NCBI RefSeq assembly: GCF_902497875.1
Contig: NZ_CABVHY010000002.1
Location: 1 to 64,000, forward strand
Direction of reading: 5' to 3'
DNA from: Pseudomonas fluorescens
Lineage (GTDB): Bacteria > Pseudomonadota > Gammaproteobacteria > Pseudomonadales > Pseudomonadaceae
DNA length: 64,000 nt
The notes beneath the pieces are model-generated. The model made no database searches. It was not told the origin of the DNA and saw nothing but the letters and a program-made list of their open reading frames with translations. Numbering within the stretch: the stretch's first letter is position 1; each line of letters starts with the position of its first letter. The position numbers were made by a program, and so were the translations under genes. Positions 27,753 through 38,900 of the stretch are shown here, piece after piece.

Positions 27753-30002
27753 ATGTCACGCCAACCATCACAGTTACCTGTCAGTTCACCGCGCCTGCTG
27801 GCGTCTGCAATTGGCGTGGCCATCACCGCCAGCTCCGCAGCCCACATGGCTTACGCGGCACAAAACACCGACGCAAAAGCACCGCATAACGAGATTTCGC
27901 TGGATGCCACCAGCGTCGTTGGCGAACAGGACGACACGTCTTATAAGACCGACACCTCTGCCTCCAGGAAATTTACGGCGCCACTGCGTGACACGCCAAA
28001 AAGCGTCACCGTCATCCCGCAGCAGGTTATCCGCGATACCGGTGCCACCAGCCTGGTCGACGCGCTACGCACCACTCCGGGTATCACCTTCGGTGCAGGC
28101 GAAGGCGGCAACCCTGCCGGTGACCGCCCGATCATCCGCGGCTTTAACGCGGAGAGCGACGTGTTAATCGACGGCATGCGTGACCCCGCGTCGCAAAGCC
28201 GGGAAATCTTCAACGTCGAATCGATTGAAGTCAGCAAAGGCCCTGGCTCCGCGTTCACCGGTGCCGGTTCGACCGGTGGCAGCCTGAACCTGGTGACCAA
28301 GACCGCCAAGCTGGGCAACTCGTACAACGGCGGCTTTACCTATGGTTCCGATCAGACCAAGCGCACCACGCTGGACCTGAATCAGCAAATGACCGATACC
28401 TCGGCCTTGCGCCTGAACCTGATGAAACACGAAGCCAACGTGGCCGGTCGCGACGGTGTCGACGTCAGCCGTTGGGGCGTTGCTCCGTCCTTCGCCTTCG
28501 GCCTGGGCACCGATACCCGTCTCACCGTCGGTTACTACCATGTGGAAACCGATGACATGCCGGACTACGGCATCCCGCTGACGCTGAGCCCGAACCGCAG
28601 CAAATACGTGGTCGACAAGCCGGTGCACGTGGACCGCGACAACTTCTACGGTCTGAACACTCGTGACTATCGCGAGTCCACCAATGACAGCGGCACGATC
28701 AAGCTCGAGCACGATCTGAATGACAACCTGACCCTGTCCAACAGCTTCCGCATGTCGCGCTCGACCCTCGACTACGTCGTCACCAACCCGGATGACAGCA
28801 AAGGCAACGTAGCTAATGGCACGGTGCTTCGCAACACCAAAAACCGTAATTCGACCTCCGACGGCTGGGTCAACCAGACCGACCTGAGCGCCAGGTTCGA
28901 CACCGGCTTTATCGAGCACAGCCTGGTTACCGGCATTGAGTTTTCCTATTCGGACACGCATAACCGCCCCTACGTTGTCACGTCTGCCGCCGGCACCTCG
29001 ACCACCTGTTCGCCACGATTGCTGGCCAGTGGCGATTGCACCAGCCTGAACAACCCGAGCCCGAATGACAGTTGGTCGGGCACCATCACCGAAGGCCTGG
29101 CCTATACCGATACCGACACCAAGACCGCCGCGGCCTACGTGTTCGATACGCTGAAGTTCGACGAGCAATGGTCGTTGAATCTCGGTCTGCGGTATGACAA
29201 CTACAAGACCACCTCCAGTGGTTACGCCACCCGCGCTCCAGCCGGTAACTTCTCCCGCGAGAACACCAGCGATCTGGTGAACTACCAGGTGGGCCTGGTC
29301 TACAAACCACTGCCTAACGGTAGCGTCTATGCCGCGTATTCAACCTCCAGCAACCCGGCCGGTGAAACCAGCGGCAACGGTAGTCTGGAACTGGCTGCGA
29401 ACAACAGCGATCTCGATCCGGAACGCAACCGCAACTACGAGATCGGCACCAAGTGGGACTTCTTTGGTGACGACCTGTCGGTGACCGCAGCACTGTTTCG
29501 CACCGAGAAAACCAACGCACGGATCGACGACCCGGATGGCGCCACCACTCAAGTGCTTGATGGTGAGCAACAGGTCAATGGCCTGGAGCTGACCTACGCC
29601 GGCAAGATCACCCACAACTGGCGGGTCTACGGTGGCTACACCTACATGGAAAGCGAGGTGGTGAAGACCACCCGGCCAATCGATGAAGGCAACCACATGC
29701 CCAGCACACCGAGGAACAACTTCACCTTCTGGTCGACCTACGACCTGATCCCTGAGTTGACCATCGGCGCAGGTGCCACCTTCGTTGACTCGCAGTTTGG
29801 CAACGTCGCCAACTCGGTGGAAATCCCTTCCTACTGGCGGTACGACGCAATGGCGACTTACCGCCTGAACAAAAACGTCGACGTGCAGCTCAACGTACAA
29901 AACCTGACCGACGAGCGCTACTTCGACCAGGTGCTGCAGAATCATTACGCCCACGTCGCCGCTGGCCGTACCGCGTTGCTGAGTACCAACTTCCACTTCT
30001 GA
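27753..30002 (+). CDS. piuA: TonB-dependent catecholate-type siderophore receptor
   Basis: A 749-residue outer-membrane receptor. Signal peptide: about residues 1-36, ending near AYA. The plug domain begins around DTPKSVTVIPQQVIRDTGAT and includes RGFNAESDVLIDGMRD and VEVSKGPGSA-type sequence; the 22-strand barrel ends ALLSTNFHF with terminal Phe. GGGGAGG precedes the ATG at 27753. PiuA/Fiu proteins import catechol iron chelates and catechol-linked beta-lactams. It is divergent from piuC with a Fur box between, and piuB follows. Confidence 0.93.
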   Translation: MSRQPSQLPVSSPRLLASAIGVAITASSAAHMAYAAQNTDAKAPHNEISLDATSVVGEQDDTSYKTDTSASRKFTAPLRDTPKSVTVIPQQVIRDTGATSLVDALRTTPGITFGAGEGGNPAGDRPIIRGFNAESDVLIDGMRDPASQSREIFNVESIEVSKGPGSAFTGAGSTGGSLNLVTKTAKLGNSYNGGFTYGSDQTKRTTLDLNQQMTDTSALRLNLMKHEANVAGRDGVDVSRWGVAPSFAFGLGTDTRLTVGYYHVETDDMPDYGIPLTLSPNRSKYVVDKPVHVDRDNFYGLNTRDYRESTNDSGTIKLEHDLNDNLTLSNSFRMSRSTLDYVVTNPDDSKGNVANGTVLRNTKNRNSTSDGWVNQTDLSARFDTGFIEHSLVTGIEFSYSDTHNRPYVVTSAAGTSTTCSPRLLASGDCTSLNNPSPNDSWSGTITEGLAYTDTDTKTAAAYVFDTLKFDEQWSLNLGLRYDNYKTTSSGYATRAPAGNFSRENTSDLVNYQVGLVYKPLPNGSVYAAYSTSSNPAGETSGNGSLELAANNSDLDPERNRNYEIGTKWDFFGDDLSVTAALFRTEKTNARIDDPDGATTQVLDGEQQVNGLELTYAGKITHNWRVYGGYTYMESEVVKTTRPIDEGNHMPSTPRNNFTFWSTYDLIPELTIGAGATFVDSQFGNVANSVEIPSYWRYDAMATYRLNKNVDVQLNVQNLTDERYFDQVLQNHYAHVAAGRTALLSTNFHF

Positions 30003-30021
30003 TAGAAGCGCAAGTTCGCCA

Positions 30022-30055
30022 AGCCCTGCTCATGGTCATGAGCGGGGCTTTTCTG
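30022..30055 (+). terminator. intrinsic terminator of piuA
   Basis: AAGCCCTGCTCATG and CATGAGCGGGGCTT pair around GT-type loop bases and are followed by TTTT. It would reduce read-through into piuB. Confidence 0.75.
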
Positions 30056-30155
30056 CGCAATGTGCGGGCGTCTGACCAGAGCCCGCACGCGTGACGCCCA
30101 CCCACGGCATAATGCGCGCCGTGACGATTATTTTTGAATGAGGAAGGCGGTCGAC

Positions 30156-32684
30156 GTGTTGAAGAAAACACTGTTCCAGCTGCACTGGTTTTTCGGTATC
30201 AGTGCCGGGCTGGTCCTGGCCTTGATGGGCATCACTGGCGCCACGGTATCGTTTCAGGATGAGATCCTGCGCGCGCTCAACCCTTCAGTACTGCAAGTCG
30301 AGAAACGCGCTGCCGGTGTGCTGCCGCCCGCCGAGCTGGTGGCAAAGGCAGAAGCCGCCGAAGGCAAGCAGGTCTCGATGCTCTGGGTCGAGACCGACAG
30401 CGGCAACGCTGCGCGGGTAATCTTCACCCCGCCGCCGGGCGAGCGCCGTGGCCAGATGCGCTACTTCGACCCCTACACCGGCGACTTCATGGGTGATGTC
30501 ACGGGCCAGGACTTTTTCGGCCTGATGTTGCAGTTGCACCGCTTCCTGGCGATCGGCGACATCGGTCGGCAGATTACCGGCGCCTGCACGCTGATTCTGA
30601 TTTTTTTCTGCCTGTCCGGCCTCTACCTGCGCTGGCCGCGCCAGGTCGCCAGCTGGCGCGCCTGGCTGACCTTCGACTGGGCAAAAAAAGGTCGCAGCTT
30701 CAATTGGGACCTGCACGCGGTGACGGGCACCTGGTGCCTGGTGTTCTATCTGCTGGCGGCGTTGACCGGTTTATCCTGGTCCTACGAGTGGTACAACAAA
30801 GGGCTAACCAGACTGCTGTCCGATTCACCCAATAGCCAGATGCGCAAAGGCGGACGTGGCGCCGCGCCTTCGGGGCCGGCACCGACCGCCGATTATCAGG
30901 CAATGTGGAGCAGCATCTACAGCGCCGCCGGCCCGGACTTGAGTGCCTACAACATCCGCATGCCACCCCTGGCCGGGCAACCCGCCACAGTGTTTTATCT
31001 GCTGAAAAACTCTCCCCACGATCGCGCCCTGAACCAGATCATGCTCGATCCGCTCAGCGGCACCGTCAGCAAGCATGAGCGCTACGCCGACAAGAGCTTC
31101 AAAGCGCAACTGTTGACTAGCATTTACGCGCTGCATGTCGGCAGCTACTTTGGGATCGTCGGGCGTATCCTGGTGACGCTCGCGTCGCTGAGCATGCCGC
31201 TGTTCTTCATCACCGGCTGGCTGCTGTACCTGGATCGTCGACGCAAGAAACGCCAGGTAAAAAATGCCCGCAAAGGACTGGTTCCAAACAGCAGCGATGC
31301 GCCGGCATGGCTGATCGGTTTCGCCAGCCAGAGCGGTTTTGCCGAACAGCTGGCGTGGCAGACTGCCGGGCAATTGCAGGCCGCGGGCCTGCCGGTCAAG
31401 GTTCAGCCCCTGGCCGATGTCAGCGAACAGGATCTGCGTGATTCCAGTAACGCGCTGTTCGTGGTCAGCACCTTCGGCGACGGCGAAGCGCCAGACAGCG
31501 CGCGTGGTTTCGAGCGCAAGGTGCTGGGTCGCGCGTTGAGCCTGGACAGCCTCAATTACGCAGTGCTTGGGCTCGGCGACCGACAGTATCAGCACTTCTG
31601 CGGTTTCGCCCGACGCTTGCACAGCTGGCTGGCCGAGCATGGCGGCAAGACCTTGTTTGCCCCGGTGGAAGTCGATAGCGGTGACCCTTACGCCCTGCGC
31701 CATTGGCAGCAGCAACTCGGCCAACTGACCGGGCACGCTCCGGTGGACACCTGGCAAGCGCCAGGCTTCGACAACTGGACGCTGAGCCAGCGCACGCTGC
31801 TCAACCCCGACAGCAGTGGTTCCGGTGTGTACTTGCTGGGGCTGACAGCGCCGAACACCAGCAGCTGGCTGGCCGGTGATCTGGTAGAAGTGTTGCCACG
31901 CAACTGTCCGTGGGCGATCGAGCACTTCCTCGATGGGCTGGGCATACGCGCAGAGACAAAGGTGCAGCTCAATGGCCTGGAGGAAACCCTCGAACAGGCC
32001 CTGGCCAGCCGCCAACTCCCCCAAAACCGCACGCACCTGGTGGGTTTGCACGCGCAAGCCCTGGTGGACGCGCTGATCCCCTTGGCCATGCGTGAGTATT
32101 CAATCGCCTCGATCGCCGCCAACGGCCTGCTGGAGCTGATCGTGCGTCAGGAACAGCGTGCCGACGGTAGCCTGGGCACTGCTTCCGGCTGGTTGACCGA
32201 ACATGCACCACTGGGTTCGGCCATTAGTCTGCGGGTGCGGCGCAACAGCGGTTTCCATCTGCCCGCAGAGCCCGTACCGATGATCCTGCTGGGCAACGGC
32301 ACCGGCCTCGCCGGCCTGCGCAGTTTGCTCAAGGCGCGAATTGCCGACGGCCAGCAACGCAACTGGCTGATATTCGGTGAACGCACTATCGAGCACGACT
32401 TTCACTGCAAGGACGAACTGCAGGAATGGCTGATCGGCGGTGATCTGGCGCGCCTGGACCTGGCATTCTCGCGAGACCAGGCAGAGAAGATCTACGTGCA
32501 GGATCGCCTGCGTGAAGCCTCCGGCGAGTTGAAGAAATGGTTGGCCGATGGCGCGGCCATTTACGTCTGCGGGAGTTTGCAGGGGATGGCGTCGGGTGTG
32601 GATCAGTTGCTGAATGAGCTGCTGGGGGCTGATGAGGTTGAGAGGTTGATAGAGCAAGGGCGTTATCGAAGGGATGTTTATTAA
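30156..32684 (+). CDS. piuB: PepSY membrane flavin reductase, PiuB-like
   Basis: An 842-residue fusion. The first 400 residues are a PepSY-TM iron-reductase-like membrane domain ([19 protein letters not shown] at the N terminus, further helices near residues 130-150, 190-210 and 340-370). From about residue 385 there is a flavodoxin domain ([20 protein letters not shown]), then a ferredoxin-NADP reductase-like part with the FAD motif REYSIASI and the NADP motif [12 protein letters not shown]. The GTG start at 30156 has GAGGAAGG upstream; an ATG at 30138 lacks a site. It probably reduces ferric chelates brought in by PiuA. It matches PA4513. Confidence 0.88.
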   Translation: MLKKTLFQLHWFFGISAGLVLALMGITGATVSFQDEILRALNPSVLQVEKRAAGVLPPAELVAKAEAAEGKQVSMLWVETDSGNAARVIFTPPPGERRGQMRYFDPYTGDFMGDVTGQDFFGLMLQLHRFLAIGDIGRQITGACTLILIFFCLSGLYLRWPRQVASWRAWLTFDWAKKGRSFNWDLHAVTGTWCLVFYLLAALTGLSWSYEWYNKGLTRLLSDSPNSQMRKGGRGAAPSGPAPTADYQAMWSSIYSAAGPDLSAYNIRMPPLAGQPATVFYLLKNSPHDRALNQIMLDPLSGTVSKHERYADKSFKAQLLTSIYALHVGSYFGIVGRILVTLASLSMPLFFITGWLLYLDRRRKKRQVKNARKGLVPNSSDAPAWLIGFASQSGFAEQLAWQTAGQLQAAGLPVKVQPLADVSEQDLRDSSNALFVVSTFGDGEAPDSARGFERKVLGRALSLDSLNYAVLGLGDRQYQHFCGFARRLHSWLAEHGGKTLFAPVEVDSGDPYALRHWQQQLGQLTGHAPVDTWQAPGFDNWTLSQRTLLNPDSSGSGVYLLGLTAPNTSSWLAGDLVEVLPRNCPWAIEHFLDGLGIRAETKVQLNGLEETLEQALASRQLPQNRTHLVGLHAQALVDALIPLAMREYSIASIAANGLLELIVRQEQRADGSLGTASGWLTEHAPLGSAISLRVRRNSGFHLPAEPVPMILLGNGTGLAGLRSLLKARIADGQQRNWLIFGERTIEHDFHCKDELQEWLIGGDLARLDLAFSRDQAEKIYVQDRLREASGELKKWLADGAAIYVCGSLQGMASGVDQLLNELLGADEVERLIEQGRYRRDVY

Positions 32685-32704
32685 GTAGTGGTTCTGGGAG
32701 GCAG

Positions 32705-32790
32705 AATCCGCGCTCGACGTTAGAACAACCCCTCGCTCCAACTCTCCCGGAACGCCCCAGAGGGGCGGGGAAGTTGAGGGGTAGATCTAA
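32705..32790. repeat. inverted repeat between piuB and the DUF1289 gene
   Basis: CAACCCCTCGCTCCAACTCT and its rough mirror GGAAGTTGAGGGGTAGA surround the tight hairpin GCCCCAGAGGGGC. It lies between convergent genes and may end both transcripts. Confidence 0.45.
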
Positions 32791-32797
32791 AGCCTGA

Positions 32798-33007
32798 TCA
32801 CGATTTCGAGGGCAACATCCACACCAATCCACTCGACTTCGCCCGCTCATGGCACAACCCCAACACCTTGCGGCGTTCGTCGTTGTCCATACGGCTCCAG
32901 CGGGTAATCTCGTCCACCGTGCGCTGACATCCAGTGCAAATGTCGTCGTCATCCAGCGCGCAAATGTTCACGCAGGGCGAGGCGACCGGTCTTTCGGTGG
33001 TGTTCAT
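32798..33007 (-). CDS. DUF1289 small cysteine-motif protein
   Basis: A 69-residue protein with the DUF1289 pattern [20 protein letters not shown], a CxxxC...CxxC group likely to bind a metal, followed by [20 protein letters not shown]. Function is unknown. Its ATG overlaps the stop of the carbonic anhydrase-like gene (ATGA), so the two are coupled. Confidence 0.88.
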   Translation of the reverse strand: MNTTERPVASPCVNICALDDDDICTGCQRTVDEITRWSRMDNDERRKVLGLCHERAKSSGLVWMLPSKS

Positions 33008-33528
33008 TGTTCCTGCTCGACCAGATCCCGGGCATAACGCTGAGAGTTGTGAACATAGTGCGCGGCGCTGGCTTCGAGCATTTTTTTCTGGGCTTCGGTC
33101 AGCTCACGCACCACCTTGCCCGGCGAGCCCATCACCAGTGAACCATCGGGGATTTCCTTGCCTTCGCCGATCAGCGAATTGGCGCCGATGATGCAGTTCT
33201 TGCCGATTTTTGCCCCGTTGAGGATCACCGCATTGATGCCGATCAGGCTGTAATCGCCAACGGTGCAGCCGTGCAGCATGGCGTTATGGCCGATGGTCAC
33301 GCCAGTGCCGATGGTCAGTGGGTAGCCCATGTCGGTGTGCATGACGGTGCCATCCTGCACGTTACTGTTCTTGCCAATCAGGATCAGTTCGTTGTCACCG
33401 CGCAATACGGCGTTGAACCAGACGTTAGCGCCCTCTTCCAGTTTGACCTTGCCCACCAGCGTGGCGTTGGGTGCGACCCAGCTCTGCGGATGGGTTTCGA
33501 CTCGGGCGTCGCCCAGGCGGTATTTCAT
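33004..33528 (-). CDS. gamma-carbonic anhydrase-like hexapeptide protein
   Basis: A 174-residue left-handed beta-helix protein of the gamma-class carbonic anhydrase/YrdA family. Hexapeptide repeats run from [20 protein letters not shown] to [15 protein letters not shown], and the zinc-type histidines are in TVMHTDMG and [10 protein letters not shown]. The family binds zinc; enzymatic activity differs among members and is not known for this one. It is the middle gene of a three-gene minus-strand group with a Nudix hydrolase and a DUF1289 protein. Confidence 0.9.
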   Translation of the reverse strand: MKYRLGDARVETHPQSWVAPNATLVGKVKLEEGANVWFNAVLRGDNELILIGKNSNVQDGTVMHTDMGYPLTIGTGVTIGHNAMLHGCTVGDYSLIGINAVILNGAKIGKNCIIGANSLIGEGKEIPDGSLVMGSPGKVVRELTEAQKKMLEASAAHYVHNSQRYARDLVEQEQ

Positions 33529-33584
33529 CTAGTTATCCTCAAAGGTTCAGGGTCCCACGGGTTCATACCATACGAGCGATGGCT

Positions 33585-34184
33585 TCAAATATTGATAAAA
33601 TTTTCAGGAGGATGGTGCAGGCTGATTTTCGCGTCATAAAGCAGATTGATCAATTCGACGATCATGATCGCCGTCAGGCCCCAGATCTTGTACTCACCAA
33701 AACGGTAGCTGGGGACATACCAACTTCGGCCCTGGTAGTCGATCCTGTGGGTATGTTCGCGCGGGTCCTGACGGAAAAATTCCAGCGGTACGCTGAACAC
33801 TGCGGCAATCTCGGCATCATTGGCCAGGTACTCGACGTAATCAGGAATCACTCCGACATAAGGCGTGACCTTGATCCCGTGCAATGAGATCAGCGGACTG
33901 AGTGGCCCGATCACTTCCACCAGCCCCGGTGGCAGACCGATTTCTTCTTCGGCTTCGCGCAATGCGGTATAGATCAGGTCGGGGTCTTCCGGGTCGCGCC
34001 GCCCACCCGGGAATGCCACCTCGCCGCCATGGGTCGAAAGCCCGCTCGCACGCAGAGTCAGGACCAGCTCCGGCTCGTCACTGCGGGTGATCGGCACCAG
34101 CACCGCGGCTTCGGGGAATCGTCGGTCGGTCTCCAGCGTTCGCGGGGTATGGTTGCTTACACGATGAAGCAGCTCGTCCAGCAT
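33585..34184 (-). CDS. Nudix hydrolase, CoA pyrophosphatase type
   Basis: A 199-residue enzyme with the Nudix box GGRRDPEDPDLIYTALREAE followed by EEIGL, and the upstream 'AAVLVPITRSDEPELVLTLR' block typical of NudL/YeaB CoA pyrophosphatases, which split CoA into 3',5'-ADP and phosphopantetheine. The reaction is inferred from the family. It is 56 bases upstream of the carbonic anhydrase-like gene on the same strand and divergent from a second Nudix gene. Confidence 0.85.
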   Translation of the reverse strand: MLDELLHRVSNHTPRTLETDRRFPEAAVLVPITRSDEPELVLTLRASGLSTHGGEVAFPGGRRDPEDPDLIYTALREAEEEIGLPPGLVEVIGPLSPLISLHGIKVTPYVGVIPDYVEYLANDAEIAAVFSVPLEFFRQDPREHTHRIDYQGRSWYVPSYRFGEYKIWGLTAIMIVELINLLYDAKISLHHPPENFINI

Positions 34185-34330
34185 GAGTCATCTCGATCTG
34201 TTGGCTACCTTGCATCATGCACCAAAGAAATCCCTCGCCCAACCCCCGATCCATGGCATGTCGCTTAACGACAACTTGCCGTCAACGGCCTCCCACGCGA
34301 AGATAGGTGCAGTCTCTACGGAAACCCAGC

Positions 34331-34882
34331 ATGAAATTTTGCAGCCACTGCGGCAACCCGGTCACCCAGCGCATTCCCGAAGGCGATTCACGCCTGCGTT
34401 TTGTCTGCGATCACTGCCAGACCATCCACTACCAGAACCCCAATATCGTCGCCGGCTGCCTACCGGTCTGGGGCACTCAGGTGCTGCTCTGCCGCCGGGC
34501 CATCGAACCGCGGCGTGGCTACTGGACCTTGCCGGCAGGCTTCATGGAAAACGGGGAAACCGTGGAGCAGGCGGCGATCCGCGAGACCTTCGAGGAAGCC
34601 TGCGCGCGGGTGCGCAACCTGAGCATCTACACCCTGATCGATGTGCCGCATATCAGCCAGGTGCATGTGTTCTTTCGCGCAGAGCTGGCGGACCTGGACT
34701 TTGCCGTTGGCCAGGAGAGCCTGGAAGTGCGGCTTTTCGAAGAAGCCGACATCCCTTGGTCCGAGCTGGCTTTCCGCACGGTCGGGCGTACATTAGAATG
34801 CTACTACGCTGACCGCAAGACAGAGGTTTTCCCTGTCCGGTCCGAGTCGATTCCACCACTCGCGCAACCTGCGATCACATAA
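34331..34882 (+). CDS. Nudix hydrolase with N-terminal zinc ribbon
   Basis: A 183-residue protein. The N terminus MKFCSHCGNPV and FVCDHCQTIHYQNP form a CxxC...CxxC zinc ribbon like that of NudC. The Nudix box is GFMENGETVEQAAIRETFEE followed by ACA, with all acidic ligands. I chose the ATG at 34331 because the zinc ribbon begins there and GGAAA precedes it. Substrate is unknown; NADH/ADP-ribose type is plausible. Confidence 0.85.
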   Translation: MKFCSHCGNPVTQRIPEGDSRLRFVCDHCQTIHYQNPNIVAGCLPVWGTQVLLCRRAIEPRRGYWTLPAGFMENGETVEQAAIRETFEEACARVRNLSIYTLIDVPHISQVHVFFRAELADLDFAVGQESLEVRLFEEADIPWSELAFRTVGRTLECYYADRKTEVFPVRSESIPPLAQPAIT

Positions 34883-34928
34883 ACAAAAAACGTACGCGGC
34901 ACCTCGTACTCTTAGGGATATCGTTTCA

Positions 34929-35432
34929 ATGCGCTGGTTGCTTGCCCTCTTCTGCCTGTCTTTCATGACTGTATCCCAGGCCTCCACGGCGGATCCCCTG
35001 GACGGCAGACTCATCGAAAAAGTGCTGGTCATCAAATCAGCCCATCAACTGCAACTGATCAATGACGGCAAGCCGTTCAAGTCCTATCGCATTTCGCTGG
35101 GCAGACAACCCAGGGGCGCGAAGCTCATGGAAGGCGACAAGCGCACCCCGGAAGGTCTTTACTGGCTGGACTGGCGCAAGACCAGTGACCGCTTCAATCT
35201 GTCCATGCACATTTCCTACCCCAATATCACCGATGCGGCCCGTGCCCGCCGTGAAGGGGTAGAGCCAGGCGGCATGATCATGATCCACGGCACTCCCGAT
35301 ACCGAGGACAACCCGGAACATTTCTTCCACACCCTGGACTGGACCGACGGCTGCATCGCCATGCGCAATATCGACATGCGCGAAGTCTGGAACCTGGTCC
35401 CGGACGGCACGATGATCGAAATTCGTCCGTAA
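34929..35432 (+). CDS. L,D-transpeptidase (YkuD) family protein
   Basis: A 167-residue exported protein. Signal peptide: MRWLLALFCLSFMTVSQA. The YkuD domain starts near residue 33 (VLVIKSAHQLQLINDGK) and holds the HGTP histidine and the catalytic cysteine in WTDGCIAM. It is shorter than Erf/Ybi enzymes and has no LysM domain. Members cross-link peptidoglycan or attach proteins to it; the exact job here is unknown. Confidence 0.87.
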   Translation: MRWLLALFCLSFMTVSQASTADPLDGRLIEKVLVIKSAHQLQLINDGKPFKSYRISLGRQPRGAKLMEGDKRTPEGLYWLDWRKTSDRFNLSMHISYPNITDAARARREGVEPGGMIMIHGTPDTEDNPEHFFHTLDWTDGCIAMRNIDMREVWNLVPDGTMIEIRP

Positions 35433-35481
35433 TCAACTGTGAGGCGGGAAGTTCTGGATCTTCATTGCCTGTCATTAAGTC

Positions 35482-35571
35482 ATCGCGAGCAAGCTCGCTC
35501 CCACAGGGTATTGGTCGAACACAAATAATGTGTAAGACGCAAACCTTGTGGGAGCGAGCTTGCTCGCGATG
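35482..35571. repeat. inverted REP pair
   Basis: CATCGCGAGCAAGCTCGCTC and its mirror GAGCGAGCTTGCTCGCGATG enclose about 48 bases. Confidence 0.85.
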
Positions 35572-35606
35572 AGGCCCTGGCAGACACCAAAGATTCCAGC
35601 GCCCAA

Positions 35607-35647
35607 CAAAAAACCCGCTGACCATACCGGCCCAGCGGGTTTTTTAT
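35607..35647. terminator. bidirectional terminator between the transpeptidase gene and the purL side
   Basis: AAAAAACCCGCTG and CAGCGGGTTTTTT pair perfectly around ACCATACCGGCC, between convergent genes, with A-run and T-run on either side. Confidence 0.85.
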
Positions 35648-35664
35648 TTCTGCGGCCTGGAAGA

Positions 35665-35976
35665 TCAGAAATCTTCCAACCGCCCTACTTCGTACGCCGG
35701 CGTCTCATAGGGATGGCTCTGCTTAAGCGCCATCACCACCGAGCGGATCAACTCATCGGCCACTACCAGCTCAACCTTCCACTCCTCCACCTGCTCGACC
35801 CGACCGGTTTGCCCGAGAAACGGCTGACTGCCGTCGAGCGGGCGAAACTGACCCTGGCCCAGCACCTGCCATGAGCACTGGTCGTAAGCACCGATCCGTC
35901 CGCCACCGGCGGCGAATACGGCGCTTTTGACCACGTCGACATGGCTCGCGGGAACAAAGAAGCTGAGCTTGTACAT
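35665..35976 (-). CDS. YqfO/NIF3 C-terminal-like small protein
   Basis: A 103-residue protein with MYKLSFFVPASHVDVVKSAV, GAYDQCSW and the end block QSHPYETPAYEV. These match the CutA-like inserted domain of NIF3/YqfO proteins, here as a stand-alone unit. Function is unknown. It is downstream of purL with an eight-base gap and is likely co-transcribed. Confidence 0.85.
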   Translation of the reverse strand: MYKLSFFVPASHVDVVKSAVFAAGGGRIGAYDQCSWQVLGQGQFRPLDGSQPFLGQTGRVEQVEEWKVELVVADELIRSVVMALKQSHPYETPAYEVGRLEDF

Positions 35977-35984
35977 GGCCGCCT

Positions 35985-38900
35985 TTAGTTAACCCAGACG
36001 CGAGCATTACGGAACATGCGCATCCATGGCGCGTCTTCGTTCCAGTCTTCCGAGCGCCAGGAGTTCTGCACCGCGCGGAACACCCGCTCAGGGTGCGGCA
36101 TCATGATGGTCACGCGACCGTCACGGCTGGTCAGCCCGGTGATCCCGCGCGGCGAACCGTTCGGGTTGGCCGGGTAGGTTTCGGTGACCTTGCCGTGGTT
36201 GTCGACAAAGCGCATGGCTACGCAACCCGACAGATCGGCTTCCAGCAACGCTTCTTCGCTGGCGAATTCAGCATGGCCTTCACCGTGAGCGATAGCGATC
36301 GGCATGCGCGAACCGGCCATGCCCTGCAGGAAGATCGAGTTCGACTCCTGCACCTGAACCATCGCCACACGGGCTTCGAACTGCTCGGAACGGTTACGCA
36401 CGAAGTGCGGCCAGAACTCGCTGCCCGGGATCAGTTCGTGCAGGTTGGACATCATCTGGCAACCGTTGCACACACCGAGGGTGAAGCTGTCGTTACGCTC
36501 GAAGAAGCCCTGGAAGGCATCGCGAGCACGGCTGTTGAACAGTGCCGACTTGGCCCAGCCTTCACCGGCACCCAGTACGTCGCCGTAGGAGAAACCGCCG
36601 CACGCCACCAGACCTTTGAACTCATTCAGGTCGACGCGCCCGGCAAGGATGTCGCTCATGTGCACGTCGATTGCGTTGAAGCCGGCACGGTCGAACGCCG
36701 CGGCCATTTCCACCTGACCGTTGACGCCCTGCTCACGCAGAACCGCCACTTGAGGACGAATGCCTTTCTTGATGTACGGTGCGGCGACGTCCTGGTTGAC
36801 GTCGTAGCTGAGCTTGACGCTCAGACCTGGGTTGTCTTCTTCCAGCAGCACGTCGAACTCTTGCTCGGCACACTCCACGTTGTCGCGCAGACGCTGGATC
36901 TGGTAGCTGGTTTCGGCCCACTGACGTTGCAGCAGACGACGCTGGCCTTCGAAAACGGTTTCGCCGTTGAAGGTGATGCTGATTTCGCCATTGTTGAGCG
37001 GCTGACCGATCACCGACACGCAATCACCCAGGCCGGCAGCGCTGAACTGCGCGAGGATATCCGGGGTGGCGTCCTGGCGAACCTGGATTACCGCACCGAG
37101 TTCTTCGTTGAACAGGATCGCGGCGATGTCGGCCGACGTTTCCGCCAGACCGTCGAGGTTCAGGGCCAGACCGCAATGACCGGCGAAGGCCATTTCCACG
37201 GTACTGGTCAGCAGACCACCGTCGGAACGGTCGTGGTAAGCCAGCAGGTGACCGTCGGCGTTGAGGCCCTGGATCACTGCAAAGAAGGCTTTCAGGTCTT
37301 CGGCGTCATCGACGTCCGGAGCCTGGCTGCCGAGCTTGCCGTGAACCTGGGCCAGGATCGAGGCGCCCATGCGGTTCTGGCCACGGCCCAGGTCGATCAG
37401 GATCAGGTCGGTGGTGCCCTTGTCCATGCGCAGTTCCGGCGTCAGGGTCTGACGGATGTCAGCCACTGGCGCGAAACCGGTCACGATCAGGGACATCGGC
37501 GAGGTCACGCTCTTGTCGACGCCTTCGTCGTTCCAGCGGGTGGCCATGGACATGGAGTCCTTGCCCACCGGAATGGTGATGCCCAAATCAGGGCACAGTT
37601 CCATGCCGACCGCTTTCACGGTGTCGTACAGACGCGCGTCTTCACCCGGGTGACCGGCAGCGGACATCCAGTTGGCCGACAGTTTGATGTCGGAGATCTT
37701 GTTGATGCGCGAAGCGACGATGTTGGTCAGGGTTTCGCCGATGGCCATGCGGCCCGACGCCGGAGCGTCCAGCAGGGCCAGCGGAGTACGCTCGCCCATG
37801 GCCATGGCTTCACCGGTGTAGACGTCGAAGCTGGTGGCGGTGACGGCAACGTCGGCCACCGGAACCTGCCACGGGCCGACCATCTGATCACGGGCCACGA
37901 GGCCGGTGATGGTGCGGTCGCCGATAGTGATCAGGAAGCTTTTGCTCGCGACAGCCGGGTGATGCAGAACGCGCTCTACGCAATCTGCAATCTCAAGCGT
38001 CGAAGGATCGAAGTCGTCACCCAGTTCGTTTTCACGAACGGCCGAACGGTGCATGCGTGGGGCTTTGCCCAGCAGCACTTCAAGAGGCATGTCGACCGGA
38101 TCGTTACCGAAGTGACTGTCGGTGACCGTCAGTTGCGGCTCGGCAGTGGCTTCGCCGACCACGGCAAACGGGCAACGCTCACGTTCGCAGATTGCCTGGA
38201 AGCGCTCGAAGTCCGCAGGGCCAACCGCCAGAACGTAGCGTTCCTGGGATTCGTTGCTCCAGATTTCGTGCGGGGCCATGCCCGGCTCGTCGTTTGGAAT
38301 GTTGCGCAGCTCGAAACGGCCACCACGGTCGCCGTCGTTGACCAGTTCCGGGAAGGCGTTGGACAGACCGCCCGCCCCCACGTCGTGGATGAAGCTGATC
38401 GGGTTTTTGTCGCCCAACTGCCAGCAACGGTCGATGACTTCCTGGCAGCGACGCTCCATTTCCGGGTTTTCGCGCTGTACCGAAGCGAAGGCCAGGTCCG
38501 CCGAGCTGGTGCCGGTGGCCATGGAGGAAGCGGCGCCGCCGCCCAGGCCGATCAGCATCGCCGGGCCGCCGAGGACGATCAGCTTGGAGCCAACGGTGAT
38601 CTCGGCTTTCTGTACGTGTTCGGCACGGATGTTACCCATGCCACCGGCCAGCATGATTGGCTTGTGGTAACCGCGAACTTCGTCGCCACGGGGGGTGGTG
38701 ATCGACTGTTCGAAGGTGCGGAAGTAGCCGGTCAGGGCTGGACGGCCGAATTCGTTGTTGAACGCGGCGCCACCCAGTGGGCCTTCGATCATGATGTCCA
38801 GCGCGGTAACGATGCGCTCCGGCTTGCCGTACGGCACTTCCCACGGCTGTTCGAAGCCCGGGATCTGCAGGTTGGATACGGTGAAACCGGTCAGGCCAGC

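Noticed and set aside
30138..30155. An ATG start for piuB eighteen bases upstream
   Set aside because: The GAGGAAGG ribosome site lies between that ATG and the GTG at 30156 and can serve only the latter.
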